Source: Enterobacter sp. 638 (GTDB taxonomy: Bacteria > Pseudomonadota > Gammaproteobacteria > Enterobacterales > Enterobacteriaceae). Taken from it: a DNA stretch of 64,000 nt. Positions 24,201 to 36,009 of this stretch are shown here, piece by piece. Position numbers and translations under genes: made by a program. Position 1 is the first letter of the stretch. Each line of letters opens with the position of its first letter. Location of the stretch: NCBI RefSeq assembly GCF_000016325.1, contig NC_009436.1, positions 3,968,001-4,032,000 on the forward strand. The letters run 5' to 3'. The notes under the pieces were generated by a model, which was not told where the DNA came from, searched no databases, and saw nothing but the letters and a program-made list of their open reading frames with translations.

Positions 24201-25053
24201 CGGTCAGGTTATCGACGGACATATCATGGGATTGATTGTCGCCTTTCCACGCCGCACCACCCTGCTTGAGCCAGACATCACCCGCCGCAATATCGCCATC
24301 CGTCAGGGTGAGCCAGCCTTCAAGGCTAAAACGCGCACGCTGTAGCGCGACGTTATCCTGCATCCATTTGCCCAACCACGGCTTGACGTCGACGTCATCC
24401 GCCTGCAGCCACACGCGGCCACTGTTCAGCAAACCATTATCATCACGCAGATCCATTCGCACCTGCATGATGCCGTGTTGACCAGTCAGGCTGGAGAGAT
24501 TGACCTGTCCCTCAGCGCGGTGACGATCTTTACCGTTCAGCCAGGTAAGCTGCGGGATCGCCAGTTCTGCACGTTGACCAGACAGCGTAATAAAGCTGAT
24601 TTCACTGTCACGCAGATCGAAATGATCGAACTGGCGCAGGAACAGATCGCTGATACGGTTGGTTTCGATTCCTTTGCTGTCGCTGTTGCGCAAAGGCGTA
24701 TTGGTCAGAAACTGGAGTTGATAAAAGGTGAGATCGCGAAACTGCCAGCGCATGTGCAGCAAGCTTTGCCAGACATCCAGCGCCAGCGTGACACGTTTGA
24801 TTTTAAGATAGCCGCCGTCTGGCAGCGCGGCGTTAATGTCGCGCGCATCCAGCGTCGGGCCAAAATTTTGCCAGTTCGCGCTGAGCTGGCTGACATCCAC
24901 CGGAACGCCAGTGGCACGTTCGATTTTTGCCAGCACCTGCGGGCGCCAGCTATCCAGATGGGGCAGAACGAGGCGCAGCCCGCTCACGAGCAACGCCACA
25001 ATGACGACAAGCGTTGCCCCTGTAAGCAGTAAAATTCCTGGCAATCGCCTCAC
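21256..25053 (-). CDS. yhdP: AsmA-like lipid transport protein YhdP
   Basis: 1265 residues (E. coli 1266). One N-terminal membrane helix (about 5-27), then a very long beta-rich periplasmic body of the AsmA/VPS13-like bridge type, with a C-terminal AsmA-like region (VVAPEISATVGVAAAF). YhdP, with TamB and YdbH, is held to carry phospholipids between the inner and outer membranes and contributes to the outer-membrane barrier. Start codon is GTG at 25053, giving MRRLPGILLL as in E. coli. It follows rng by 42 bp. Confidence 0.95.
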   Translation of the reverse strand: MRRLPGILLLTGATLVVIVALLVSGLRLVLPHLDSWRPQVLAKIERATGVPVDVSQLSANWQNFGPTLDARDINAALPDGGYLKIKRVTLALDVWQSLLHMRWQFRDLTFYQLQFLTNTPLRNSDSKGIETNRISDLFLRQFDHFDLRDSEISFITLSGQRAELAIPQLTWLNGKDRHRAEGQVNLSSLTGQHGIMQVRMDLRDDNGLLNSGRVWLQADDVDVKPWLGKWMQDNVALQRARFSLEGWLTLTDGDIAAGDVWLKQGGAAWKGDNQSHDMSVDNLTAHVTRQGANWQFSIPDTRITMDGKAWPRGALTMAWIPEQEVGGVDNKRSDELRIRASNLELADLEGLRPIANRISASLGDVWQATQPSGQIDKLALDIPLQATEKTRFQASWKNLSWKQWKLLPGTEHFSGTLEGGVENGRLTVQMNDAKMPYETVFRAPLEIEKGSATLNWLKNDKGFQLDGRDIDVKATGVRAAGNFRYLQPEGDEPWLGILAGISTDDGGQAWRYFPENLMGKALVDYLSGAIQGGQADNATLVYGGNPRLFPYKHNEGQFQILVPLRNATFAFQPDWPALKNLNIELNFLNDGLWMKTDSVALGGVTASNLTAVIPDYSKEKLLIDADINGPGKAVGPYFEETPLDDSLAAALKELQIDGDVKARLHLDIPLDGEKTTAQGDVVLNNNSLFIKPLNSTLKNLSGNFSFVNGNLKSEPLKASWFNQPLNVDFSTTEGEKAYQVAVNMNANWQPSKMDVLPKPIAESIDGSVSWDGKVGIDLPYHSGARYKVDITGDLKNVSSHLPAPLNKRAGEALPMKINVDGDLNSFALSGNADAKNHFNSRWLLGRKLTLDRAIWTTDSRTIPPLPEQSGVELNLPALDGAEWLAMFNRGVGQNVGDAAQFPQKVTVRTPALTLGGQQWNNLSIVSEPTVNGSKVDAQGREINGTLTMRDNAPWQAAIRYLYYNPTTVSPKADPSIPAPLSEVTKVDFSGWPDLQLRCAECWLMGQKYGRIDGDFAIAGNTLSLSGGLIDTGFGRLTADGQWVNGPGEQRTSLKGQIKGSKLDSAFDFFGVSTPVRGSSFDANYDLHWRAQPWKPDESSLNGILKVNLGKGEIADVSTGHAGQILRLLSFDALLRKLRFDFSDTFSEGFYYDSIRSTSWIKDGVLHTDDTLVDGLEADIAMKGSVDLVRRELNMEAVVAPEISATVGVAAAFVVNPIVGAAVFAASKVLGPLWGKVSILRYRITGPVDKPQINEVLRQPRKDAQQ

Positions 25054-25095
25054 GCATCTCTCCTTGTCAGCCGTTCTCTTGCAGCGTCGCTGCGT

Positions 25096-26565
25096 TTACA
25101 TCATTACCACATCAAACTGCTGCTGATTATAGAGCGGCTCAATTTGCACTTTGACCTGTTTGCCGACAAAGATTTCCACTTCCGCCAACGCGTGGGACTC
25201 TTCGCCTTTCAGTGCTTCTGCCACCGCAGGGGAAGCATAGACCAGAAAACGATCGGAGTCGTAGGCGTGATGAACGCGAACGATTTCACGCATGATTTCA
25301 TAACAGACGGTTTCGACGGATTTGACCGTGCCGCGCCCGTTACAGGTCGGGCATACGTTGCACAACACATGCTCGACGCTTTCGCGCGTGCGCTTGCGGG
25401 TCATCTCCACCAGGCCAAGCTGCGAGAAACCATTAATACTGGTTTTGACACGATCTTTACTCAGCGCCTGCTCCAGGGAATGCAGGACGCGACGACGGTG
25501 ATCTTCATTACTCATATCGATAAAGTCGATGATGATAATGCCGCCGAGATTGCGCAGGCGCAGCTGGCGTGCAATCGCCTGGGTCGCTTCAATATTGGTA
25601 TTGAAAATCGTGTCGTCAAGATTGCGGTGACCAACAAACGCGCCGGTGTTGATATCAACGGTGGTCATCGCTTCGGTCTGATCGATGATCAGATAGCCGC
25701 CCGATTTCAGCTCGACTTTGCGCTCCAGCGCGCGCTGGATTTCGTTTTCGACATCAAAGAGATCGAAAATCGGCTGACGGCCAGAATAGTGTTCCAGCAG
25801 GCCCGGCATCTCAGGGATGTATTCGGCAGTAAATTCCAGCAATGCATCGTACGTCAGACGAGAGTCGACGCGAATTCTGTCGAGCTGCGCATCGGCAAAA
25901 TCGCGCAACACGCGTTGGGCCAGCGCCAACTCGCCATACAACTGATAACGGGTCTGGTTGCGCTTTTTACGCTCCATCACTTTAGTCCAGACGCGTTTCA
26001 GATAGGCCGCATCGGAGGCAAGATCCTCTTCGCTGATCCCTTCTGCCGCAGTACGGATAATGAAACCGCCCTGCTCATCGCAATACGCGCCGACCACCTT
26101 TTTCAGGCGCTCGCGCTCGTCTTCACTCTCAATACGCTGAGAAACGCCTACGTGCGAGGCACCCGGCATAAAGACCAGATAGCGTGAAGGTAAAGTGATG
26201 TCAGTTGTGAGACGCGCGCCTTTGGTGCCGAGCGGGTCTTTCACCACTTGCACCATTAAATCCTGGCCCTGACGGACCAGTTCGGAGATATCACGAACGG
26301 TAAATTGCTTTTGCTCTTCGCCCGCCACACATTCGGTATGGGGCATGATGTCTGAGGCATGCAGAAACGCCGCTTTATCAAGACCAATATCTACAAATGC
26401 CGCCTGCATACCCGGTAGTACACGACTGACACGACCTTTGTAGATATTGCCTACTATTCCGCGTCGCGCTTCGCGCTCAATATGAATTTCCTGAAGAATG
26501 CCGCCATCTATATAGGCCACTCGAGTTTCCGATGGCGTTACGTTAACCAACAGTTCAGCCGTCAT
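25096..26565 (-). CDS. rng: Ribonuclease G
   Basis: 489 residues, equal to E. coli RNase G. S1 RNA-binding domain (about 38-125), RNase H-like fold, and catalytic metal-binding Asp residues D304 (TVDINTG) and D347 (IIIDFID); the Zn-link CNVCPTC is near 404-410. It matures the 5' end of 16S rRNA and decays some mRNAs. The ATG at 26565 aligns with E. coli. The start overlaps the yhdE stop by 11 bp, so the two are coupled. Confidence 0.97.
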   Translation of the reverse strand: MTAELLVNVTPSETRVAYIDGGILQEIHIEREARRGIVGNIYKGRVSRVLPGMQAAFVDIGLDKAAFLHASDIMPHTECVAGEEQKQFTVRDISELVRQGQDLMVQVVKDPLGTKGARLTTDITLPSRYLVFMPGASHVGVSQRIESEDERERLKKVVGAYCDEQGGFIIRTAAEGISEEDLASDAAYLKRVWTKVMERKKRNQTRYQLYGELALAQRVLRDFADAQLDRIRVDSRLTYDALLEFTAEYIPEMPGLLEHYSGRQPIFDLFDVENEIQRALERKVELKSGGYLIIDQTEAMTTVDINTGAFVGHRNLDDTIFNTNIEATQAIARQLRLRNLGGIIIIDFIDMSNEDHRRRVLHSLEQALSKDRVKTSINGFSQLGLVEMTRKRTRESVEHVLCNVCPTCNGRGTVKSVETVCYEIMREIVRVHHAYDSDRFLVYASPAVAEALKGEESHALAEVEIFVGKQVKVQIEPLYNQQQFDVVMM

Positions 26566-27148
26566 AATTATCCCTTCCCTCACGCAGTGAGTTAAAATTG
26601 CTTAGCAACTCATACGTTTCCACCAGCGGTAAGCCGACTACGGCGTGATAGCTGCCATTGATCTTCCTGACAAAACAGCCACCCAGCCCTTGAATACCGT
26701 ATGCACCTGCTTTATCCATAGGTTCACCGCTGGCGATATACCCGGCGATTTCCTCATCGGTAAGCACTCTGAATGTGACGTCCGTAACCACCAGGCAATC
26801 CAGCACGTTCTGGCTGTCCGCCAGCGCAACCGCTGTCATCACCTGATGCGTCTGCCCGGATAATTTACGCAGCATGCGTGCCGCATGTTCAGCGTCACGC
26901 GGTTTCTCGAGAACTTCACCGTTAAAAATCACGATGGTATCTGCCCCCAGCACCGGTAAGTCTCGCGGCGTTTGTGCCACACCGGCCTGCGCTTTTTCTC
27001 GCGCCAGACGAGACACATACTGCTGCGCGCTTTCGCCTTCGGCCCGTTTTTCTTCAATACCGGTGACGATACGTTCAAAAGAGACACCCAACTGAGTGAG
27101 GAGCTCCTGACGGCGCGGGGAACCAGAGGCAAGATATAAAGACGTCAT
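26555..27148 (-). CDS. yhdE: Maf-family nucleoside triphosphate pyrophosphatase (dTTP/UTP)
   Basis: 197 residues, E. coli YhdE length. Maf signature [12 protein letters not shown] (6-17), ADTIV near 69-73, and KAGAYGIQG near 148-156. YhdE hydrolyses dTTP, UTP and some modified pyrimidine nucleotides. It sits between mreD (9 bp) and rng (overlap), in the mreBCD-yhdE-rng cluster. Confidence 0.95.
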   Translation of the reverse strand: MTSLYLASGSPRRQELLTQLGVSFERIVTGIEEKRAEGESAQQYVSRLAREKAQAGVAQTPRDLPVLGADTIVIFNGEVLEKPRDAEHAARMLRKLSGQTHQVMTAVALADSQNVLDCLVVTDVTFRVLTDEEIAGYIASGEPMDKAGAYGIQGLGGCFVRKINGSYHAVVGLPLVETYELLSNFNSLREGRDNYDG

Positions 27149-27157
27149 AGAAACCTT

Positions 27158-28662
<1,505 letters not shown>

Positions 28663-28690
28663 AGGCTATGCGTATTCTCGCGTCAGAGAG

Positions 28691-28714
28691 AAAGGGTAGC
28701 AACCGCTACCCTTT
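28691..28714 (-). terminator. Hairpin between mreB and mreC
   Basis: AAAGGGTAGC-AACC-GCTACCCTTT, a perfect 10-bp stem without a strong T run (CTTTCTCTC follows on the minus strand). It may be a partial terminator that lowers mreCD relative to mreB. Confidence 0.55.
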
Positions 28715-28723
28715 CACACCCGA

Positions 28724-29812
<1,089 letters not shown>

Positions 29813-30048
29813 TTACTTTACCAACCACACGCAGCAGCGACAAGGCGCAAAAATCATCTGCTACGGTGAAAATTAGTGCAGCACGTTTCCTAATGTTACA
29901 AATGTATCACCTGATTCCATCAGGGCTGAGTCAACAGCTGCGTCCCTCACTTCCATTTGCAACACTCAAGGTCGTTCACTGGCGTTTTGCTCGTCATACT
30001 CAAAGCCACAGGCGCGATATTCTACGTGAAAACAAATTAAACGGCAGG

Positions 30049-31989
30049 TCAAACAGAGTATCTTTGCAAATATTTTTTCACATTGCTGTCAAGCGGCTGA
30101 GAGGACGCAATAAAATCTCCTTGACCACCCGCCACACCGCGCTCCGTCAACATCTGCCATTCACTCCGTGAACGTATGCCCGTGGCGAAGACTTGCGTCT
30201 GCGTACCCTTGCAGGCTTCGACCAGACTCTGAACCAAAAGCTGGTTTTCTGCTCGCTTTTCAATATTCCTGACCAGCCCCGGGTGCAGCTTCAAAAGTTC
30301 GACATCCAATTCTTTGATCCAGCTGGTACTGACCAGGGTTAAACCCGCTTGTGTCACCGCGATGCGTACGCCAAGCGCATTCATCAAACGGACCACAGGC
30401 TGTAAGCGGCTGATATGTTGACAGACATCTGCCTCTGCAAGTTCAAAAATAATACGTTTACGTTGCGATTTTTCGCATTGCATTAAAACATCACGCAGCC
30501 AGCGTTGAAAACGCGGGCGAATCAGCGACTCAACCGTAACCTGTAATGCCAGATTTTCTTCAGGCCAGAAAGATAAAAATGGGATAAGGCGCGTGATTTG
30601 TTGACGGTCGTATTCTTCAGAGAGACCAAACTGTAACACCATCGGCAGATATTCGGCCGAAATGACCTCTTCGGTGCCGTCGAAGATGCGACACATTAAT
30701 TCGCGGTGATGAACCTGCCCGTTTCGCAGAACCGCTGGCTTCTGATAAATTCGGGGTCCGCCTCGGCTCAGCATTTGCTCAATAAGTGTACGCCAACGTA
30801 CGTTTCCGCGCCCTTTTTCTGGCAGAGAATCATCATAAATCGCCCAGCTATTTGCCCCCTGCAGCACAGCGTTGCGCGTTGCCGCTTCGGCATGCTCCAT
30901 GACCTGTTGAGTCTGCTGCCCGCCACGCCATGCGCAAATCCCAATATGGACCATATCATCACGATCGAGCATTTTGGTCTGCGGCAGCGCATCAACCGCT
31001 TTCAGTAACTGACTGGCGATACTTTCTGACTCTTTCAGCGTGCGATGCGGTAACAGTACGGCAAAATCGCTGCGGTGATAGCGCGCCAGTAACGCGCCGG
31101 GGTAGCGCATAATAAATGTCGATAACAGATTAATGAGCGTGAAGAGGTGATCTTCTGCCACCGAGCGGCCCCAGGTATCGCGCAGCAAATCGAAATCGGG
31201 CAGGCGAATAATCATCACCACCCCATGCGTGCCGACCTTTTCGGGATCTTCCAGCAGCGTTCCCAGTTGATTATCAAAGAAAAGCCGGTTGTTTAGACCG
31301 GTTTTATTATCCTGAGCGGCATAGGATCGAATCAGCGTATCCATCCGGCTGCGCTGTTCGCTGGCAAACTGAATTTCAGAGAGCAACACATCAAGCGCAC
31401 TGCTGGTACGCGACGGCCATTCATAGACAGAGCCGCGCACTTTCGCGCCTCGCTCACCGTTTAAAATGCGCAGGGATCGCGATTCCAGCAGCTCCTGCCC
31501 CGAAAGCTGGCGTCGCAGCCAGCGCACCGCCAGAAAAATCAGGATCACCATAAAGCCCACCGCGAAGGTCAGCGGCGCGGTAGTCATCAGCGAACGGAAA
31601 TAATTGGCCATCGGGTCCTGATAGACCAATCGGATAGACGTGCCTGGGCTTTTTAATGATTGCACCGTGAGCTCGCGGTACTGCGGGAGCGTGCCCGCCG
31701 GGCGATAGCTACTTTGGCGTGCATGGCTGAGGACGACTTTATTCCCCTGCAGGATGTCGATGTGGACGATATCGACCGGCACCATAAGTTCATCAAGCTG
31801 CTGCGAAAGCGCGGGAAGAGTTGATGTCACGAGCCGCGTGTCGATGACGGACGCGACCGATTGCACGCGATTCGTTAGCTTGTCCTGAATGGCGTTATAA
31901 AAGCTGAGCGAACAGCCTATCAGGGTGACAAATATGGTTAACCCCGTCAGCAACGTAATAAAAGCCGAAAATTTCGTCGTTAATCGCAT
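30049..31989 (-). CDS. csrD: CsrB/C decay regulator CsrD (degenerate GGDEF-EAL)
   Basis: 646 residues, equal to E. coli CsrD. Two membrane helices (about 8-27 and 136-156) bracket a periplasmic sensor; a HAMP-like linker leads to a GGDEF domain whose signature is HRSDF and an EAL domain whose signature is ELM. Both active motifs are lost, as in E. coli CsrD, which binds EIIA-Glc and targets sRNAs CsrB and CsrC for RNase E decay rather than turning over c-di-GMP. Start at 31989 is taken from the MRLTTKFSAF alignment. Confidence 0.95.
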   Translation of the reverse strand: MRLTTKFSAFITLLTGLTIFVTLIGCSLSFYNAIQDKLTNRVQSVASVIDTRLVTSTLPALSQQLDELMVPVDIVHIDILQGNKVVLSHARQSSYRPAGTLPQYRELTVQSLKSPGTSIRLVYQDPMANYFRSLMTTAPLTFAVGFMVILIFLAVRWLRRQLSGQELLESRSLRILNGERGAKVRGSVYEWPSRTSSALDVLLSEIQFASEQRSRMDTLIRSYAAQDNKTGLNNRLFFDNQLGTLLEDPEKVGTHGVVMIIRLPDFDLLRDTWGRSVAEDHLFTLINLLSTFIMRYPGALLARYHRSDFAVLLPHRTLKESESIASQLLKAVDALPQTKMLDRDDMVHIGICAWRGGQQTQQVMEHAEAATRNAVLQGANSWAIYDDSLPEKGRGNVRWRTLIEQMLSRGGPRIYQKPAVLRNGQVHHRELMCRIFDGTEEVISAEYLPMVLQFGLSEEYDRQQITRLIPFLSFWPEENLALQVTVESLIRPRFQRWLRDVLMQCEKSQRKRIIFELAEADVCQHISRLQPVVRLMNALGVRIAVTQAGLTLVSTSWIKELDVELLKLHPGLVRNIEKRAENQLLVQSLVEACKGTQTQVFATGIRSRSEWQMLTERGVAGGQGDFIASSQPLDSNVKKYLQRYSV

Positions 31990-32172
31990 CCTTGAGATTA
32001 CTCCGCTGGTTGATGGGGGGCGAGTGAGCACTAACTTGCATGTCTAGTGCGGCATACTAGCAAACCTGATATATCTGGCAATTTATTGCGTTAAATCGGC
32101 ATAGCGTTTCAATGAGCGAGTATAGTCTTCAGAAATTATTTTCCAATCACCATGCTTACTGAGGATACCTGT

Positions 32173-33147
32173 ATGCAGGCATTGATCTTAGAACAACAAG
32201 ACGGCAAAACCCTGGCTTCGGTTCAATCCATCGAGGCTACCCGCCTGCCCGAAGGCGACGTCACCGTTGACATTGACTGGTCCAGCCTGAATTACAAGGA
32301 CGCGCTCGCCATTACTGGCAAAGGTAAAATCATCCGAAACTTTCCGATGGTTCCTGGAATCGACTTTTCGGGTCATGTTCACGCGAGTGAAGATCCGCGT
32401 TTCCACGTTGGGCAGCAGGTGCTGTTAACGGGCTGGGGCGTGGGTGAAAACCATTGGGGTGGACTGGCCGCGCAAGCCCGCGTCAAAGGCGACTGGCTGG
32501 TGCCAATGCCAAAAGGCATGGATGGTCGCAAAGCGATGATCATCGGTACGGCTGGCTTTACCGCGATGCTGTGCGTGATGGCGCTGGAAGACGCGGGAAT
32601 TCGCCCCGAATCAGGTGAAATCGTGGTAACCGGTGCAAGTGGCGGCGTAGGCAGTACCGCCGTTACTCTGCTGCACAAATTAGGCTATCAGGTCGCTGCC
32701 GTTTCCGGTCGCGAAAGCACGCATGATTACCTGCGTTCACTCGGTGCAAACCGCATTCTGGGCCGCGAAGAGTTCGCTGAAACCCGCCCGCTGGAAAAAC
32801 AAATCTGGGCAGGCGCGGTGGATACCGTGGGCGACAAAGTGCTGGCAAAATTACTGGCGCAGATGAACTACGGCGGATGTGTTGCCGCTTGCGGTCTGGC
32901 GGGTGGTTTTGCACTGCCAACTACCGTCATGCCATTTATTCTGCGTAATGTGCGTCTGCAAGGTGTGGATTCCGTGATGACACCAGCAGCACGCCGCACA
33001 CAGGCCTGGGAACGACTGGTCCGTGACTTACCTGAATCGTTCTACACCCAAAGCGCAACTGAAATCCGTCTCGAACAGGCACCTGAATTTGCCGAAAAAA
33101 TCATGAACAACCAGTTCCATGGCCGTGCGCTGGTCAAGATTGCCTAA
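32173..33147 (+). CDS. acuI: Acrylyl-CoA reductase (NADPH) AcuI / YhdH
   Basis: 324 residues, equal to E. coli YhdH, of the quinone oxidoreductase-like medium-chain reductase family. The NADPH Rossmann motif VTGASGGVGSTA is near 151-162. It reduces toxic acryloyl-CoA to propionyl-CoA. ATG at 32173 follows GAGG by about 9 bases; divergent from csrD. Confidence 0.95.
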   Translation: MQALILEQQDGKTLASVQSIEATRLPEGDVTVDIDWSSLNYKDALAITGKGKIIRNFPMVPGIDFSGHVHASEDPRFHVGQQVLLTGWGVGENHWGGLAAQARVKGDWLVPMPKGMDGRKAMIIGTAGFTAMLCVMALEDAGIRPESGEIVVTGASGGVGSTAVTLLHKLGYQVAAVSGRESTHDYLRSLGANRILGREEFAETRPLEKQIWAGAVDTVGDKVLAKLLAQMNYGGCVAACGLAGGFALPTTVMPFILRNVRLQGVDSVMTPAARRTQAWERLVRDLPESFYTQSATEIRLEQAPEFAEKIMNNQFHGRALVKIA

Positions 33148-33224
33148 TCTTCAAATTTTCGTGACATATTCGCGATAACCTCACTCCTCCGTCATGCTTA
33201 TAAAAACGCATGACGGAGAGTGCC

Positions 33225-34226
33225 ATGAAAACCAGAAAACTGACGGAAGCCGACGTAACGTCCGAATCTGTCTTTATGTTACAGCGCCGCCAGATCCTCA
33301 AGATGCTCGGTATCAGCGCCACCGCGCTTTCCCTTTCCCCCACCGCTCATGCCGACTTGCTTGATTGGTTTAAAGGCAATGACCGCCCCAAAGCCCCCTC
33401 CGGGCAGCCGCTGGATTTTACCCAGCCCGCACAATGGCAGAATAAACTGGCGCTGACGCCGGAAGATAAAGTCACCGGTTACAACAATTTTTATGAATTT
33501 GGCCTGGATAAAGCGGATCCTGCCGCCAACGCAGGCAGTATGAAAACCGATCCATGGACGCTCAAAATCGACGGTGAAGTGGCAAAACCACTGACGCTGG
33601 ATCATCACGATTTAACCACCCGATTCCCACTGGAAGAGCGCATCTACCGCATGCGCTGCGTCGAAGCCTGGTCGATGGTGGTGCCATGGGTTGGCTTCCC
33701 GCTGCATAAATTGCTGGCGCTGGTTGAGCCCACCAGCAATGCAAAATATGTCTCTTTCCAGACGCTCTACTCGCCGGAGCAGATGCCGGGACAAAAAGAC
33801 CGGTTTATCGGCGGTGGTCTGGAGTATCCCTACGTGGAAGGGCTTCGTCTGGATGAGGCCATGCACCCTCTGACGCTGCTGACCGTAGGCATTTATGGCA
33901 AAGCGCTCCCGCCGCAAAACGGCGCGCCTATCCGCTTAACCGTGCCGTGGAAATACGGCTTTAAGGGCATCAAATCGATTGTCAGCATCAAACTGACGCG
34001 CGAGCGCCCGCCTACGACGTGGAATTTGGCCGCCCCTGACGAATATGGATTTCTTGCGAATGTGAATCCTCACGTCGATCACCCTCGCTGGTCGCAGGCT
34101 ACGGAGCGTTTTATCGGATCCGGCGGTGCGCTGGATGTGAAACGCCAGCCGACATTGCTGTTTAACGGCTACGCGGATCAGGTCGCGTCTCTCTATCGGG
34201 GCATCAACTTGCGGGAGAATTTCTAA
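33225..34226 (+). CDS. msrP: Periplasmic methionine sulfoxide reductase catalytic subunit MsrP
   Basis: 333 residues, near E. coli MsrP/YedY (334). A Tat signal with RRQILK (21-26) is cleaved after AHA (43), so it is exported folded with its molybdopterin. The Mo-ligand Cys is C145 (RMRCVEAWS). It repairs oxidised methionines in envelope proteins, taking electrons from MsrQ. In E. coli K-12 msrPQ is at another locus with a two-component system; here it stands between acuI and aroQ. Confidence 0.96.
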   Translation: MKTRKLTEADVTSESVFMLQRRQILKMLGISATALSLSPTAHADLLDWFKGNDRPKAPSGQPLDFTQPAQWQNKLALTPEDKVTGYNNFYEFGLDKADPAANAGSMKTDPWTLKIDGEVAKPLTLDHHDLTTRFPLEERIYRMRCVEAWSMVVPWVGFPLHKLLALVEPTSNAKYVSFQTLYSPEQMPGQKDRFIGGGLEYPYVEGLRLDEAMHPLTLLTVGIYGKALPPQNGAPIRLTVPWKYGFKGIKSIVSIKLTRERPPTTWNLAAPDEYGFLANVNPHVDHPRWSQATERFIGSGGALDVKRQPTLLFNGYADQVASLYRGINLRENF

Positions 34227-34826
34227 GTGCGTTTAACCGCAAAGCAGATTACCTGGCTAAAGGTGATTTTACACCTTGCCGGTTTGCTTCCTTTTATATG
34301 GCTATTCTGGGCGGCCAGTCAGGGCTATTTCAGCGCCGATCCGGCCAAAGATATCCAACATTTTACCGGTAGGATGGCTCTGAAATTTTTGTTGGCCAGC
34401 TTGCTGATTTCACCCCTGGCGCGCTACGCTAAACAGCCGTTATTGATCCGCACTCGCCGCCTTTTAGGCTTGTGGTGTTTTGCCTGGGCAACGCTCCATC
34501 TGACCAGTTACGCACTGCTGGAACTGGGGATTAACAATCTGGCATTGCTCGGAAGCGAGCTCATATCGCGTCCTTATTTAACGCTAGGTATTGTAAGTTG
34601 GGTCATATTGTTCGCGCTGACGTTAACCTCAACGCAATATGCGCAGCGAAAACTGGGCAGACGCTGGCAATTTTTGCATAACTTCGTCTATCTCGTTGCG
34701 ATCCTGACGCCGATACATTACCTGTGGTCAGTGAAGATTTTATCACCCCAACCTGTCATCTATGCTTTGCTCGCACTCGGGCTTCTGGCATGGCGTTACA
34801 AGAAGTTCCGCCAGTGGTGGCGATAG
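34227..34826 (+). CDS. msrQ: Heme-binding membrane subunit MsrQ
   Basis: 199 residues with six membrane helices and conserved histidines for heme b. Passes electrons from the respiratory chain to periplasmic MsrP. The GTG start follows the msrP stop without a gap (TAAGTG), giving tight coupling; the Shine-Dalgarno GGGAGAA is inside msrP. Confidence 0.94.
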   Translation: MRLTAKQITWLKVILHLAGLLPFIWLFWAASQGYFSADPAKDIQHFTGRMALKFLLASLLISPLARYAKQPLLIRTRRLLGLWCFAWATLHLTSYALLELGINNLALLGSELISRPYLTLGIVSWVILFALTLTSTQYAQRKLGRRWQFLHNFVYLVAILTPIHYLWSVKILSPQPVIYALLALGLLAWRYKKFRQWWR

Positions 34827-34860
34827 TCCGCTAAACTGTGCGTTTTCCCGCAGAAACCCT

Positions 34861-34894
34861 ATCAACCGCGAATCTTTTTAGCTTTGCGGTTGAT
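34861..34894 (+). terminator. Hairpin after msrPQ
   Basis: ATCAACCGC and GCGGTTGAT pair perfectly over 9 bp around a 16-nt loop, 35 bp after msrQ, followed by only AATCTT. A weak terminator at best; position suggests it ends msrPQ before the aroQ promoter. Confidence 0.45.
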
Positions 34895-34922
34895 AATCTT
34901 CCCTGATAAGACCAGTATTTAG

Positions 34923-34950
34923 CTGCCAAATGCTACGAAATCGTTATAAT
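34923..34950 (+). promoter_or_regulatory. Sigma-70 promoter of aroQ-accB-accC
   Basis: TATAAT at 34945-34950 with CTGCCA at 34923-34928 and a 16-bp spacer. Predicted start is about 34957, giving a leader of about 100 nt to aroQ. accB follows aroQ by only 21 bp, so this promoter probably serves all three genes, though an internal accB promoter is not excluded. Confidence 0.65.
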
Positions 34951-35060
34951 GTGCGACTTTGGTTTTCCTGACAGGGGTTTTTAGCCTCTGAAAAGGTGAC
35001 AATTGCGCGTTGAAGGTATATTTTGTTTTTTACCCGAGATTCGCAGGAGATAGCGGCACA

Positions 35061-35513
35061 ATGGCTGATAAATTCCACATCTTAGTTCTGAACGGACCGA
35101 ACCTGAATATGCTCGGAACCCGTGAGCCGGAGAAGTATGGCTCTTTGACATTGAGCGAAATTGTTAACCGTCTGAGTACGGAAGCAACCTCACTGAATGT
35201 GGAACTGGATCATTTTCAGTCAAATGCGGAGTACGCAATCATCGACCGAATTCATCAGGCTAAAGACACTGTGGACTATATCCTGATTAATCCGGCCGCG
35301 TTTACGCACACCAGTGTTGCTATCCGCGACGCACTGCTTGCGGTGAGCATCCCGTTTATCGAGATCCATCTGAGCAATGTGCATGCCCGTGAACCGTTCC
35401 GCCACCATTCATATCTGTCTGATATCGCCGCTGGCGTTATCTGTGGACTTGGTGCTGACGGTTATTCATACGCTTTACAGACAGCGGTAAAACGCTTGTC
35501 ACAATCACACTAA
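35061..35513 (+). CDS. aroQ: Type II 3-dehydroquinate dehydratase
   Basis: 150 residues of the small dodecameric dehydroquinase type: [13 protein letters not shown] (11-23), active Tyr near 26, NPAAFTHTS and [11 protein letters not shown] signatures. Converts 3-dehydroquinate to 3-dehydroshikimate in the shikimate pathway. E. coli K-12 uses type I AroD, and my memory of an aroQ copy there is uncertain. ATG at 35061 fits the family start; upstream in-frame codons are not conserved. Confidence 0.93.
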   Translation: MADKFHILVLNGPNLNMLGTREPEKYGSLTLSEIVNRLSTEATSLNVELDHFQSNAEYAIIDRIHQAKDTVDYILINPAAFTHTSVAIRDALLAVSIPFIEIHLSNVHAREPFRHHSYLSDIAAGVICGLGADGYSYALQTAVKRLSQSH

Positions 35514-35534
35514 ACAAGAGTACGGAACCCACTC

Positions 35535-35999
35535 ATGGATATTCGTAAGATTAAAAAGCTGATCGAGCTGGTTGAAGAATCAGGCATCTCCGAACTGGAA
35601 ATTTCTGAAGGCGAAGAGTCTGTACGCATCAGTCGTGCTGCGCCAAATGTTGGCTATCCAGTCATGCAGCAAGCTTATGCTGCACCTGTGATGCAACAGC
35701 CTGCTCTGTCTAACGCAGTCGCTCCGGCAGCAGAAGCGCCGGTTGCTGCAGCAGCCGAAATCAGTGGTCACATCGTACGTTCCCCAATGGTTGGTACTTT
35801 CTACCGCACCCCGAGCCCGGACGCGAAGGCGTTCATCGAAGTGGGTCAGAAAGTCAATGTAGGCGATACCCTGTGCATCGTTGAAGCCATGAAAATGATG
35901 AACCAAATCGAAGCAGACAAGTCTGGTACTGTGAAAGCGATTCTGGTCGAAAGTGGTCAGCCGGTAGAATTTGACGAGCCGCTGGTCGTCATCGAGTAA
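35535..35999 (+). CDS. accB: Biotin carboxyl carrier protein of acetyl-CoA carboxylase
   Basis: 154 residues (156 in E. coli). N-terminal interaction segment (1-30), Ala/Pro-rich linker (about 35-76), and biotinyl domain with the thumb [12 protein letters not shown] (87-98) and the EAMKMM motif holding biotin-lysine K120. Carries CO2 between AccC and AccAD in the first step of fatty acid synthesis. accC starts 10 bp downstream. Confidence 0.97.
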
Positions 36000-36009
36000 C
36001 GAGGCGAAC

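Noticed and set aside
25144..26187. 347-codon open frame opposite rng
   Set aside because: Shadow of the RNase G gene, whose conserved catalytic residues settle the strand.
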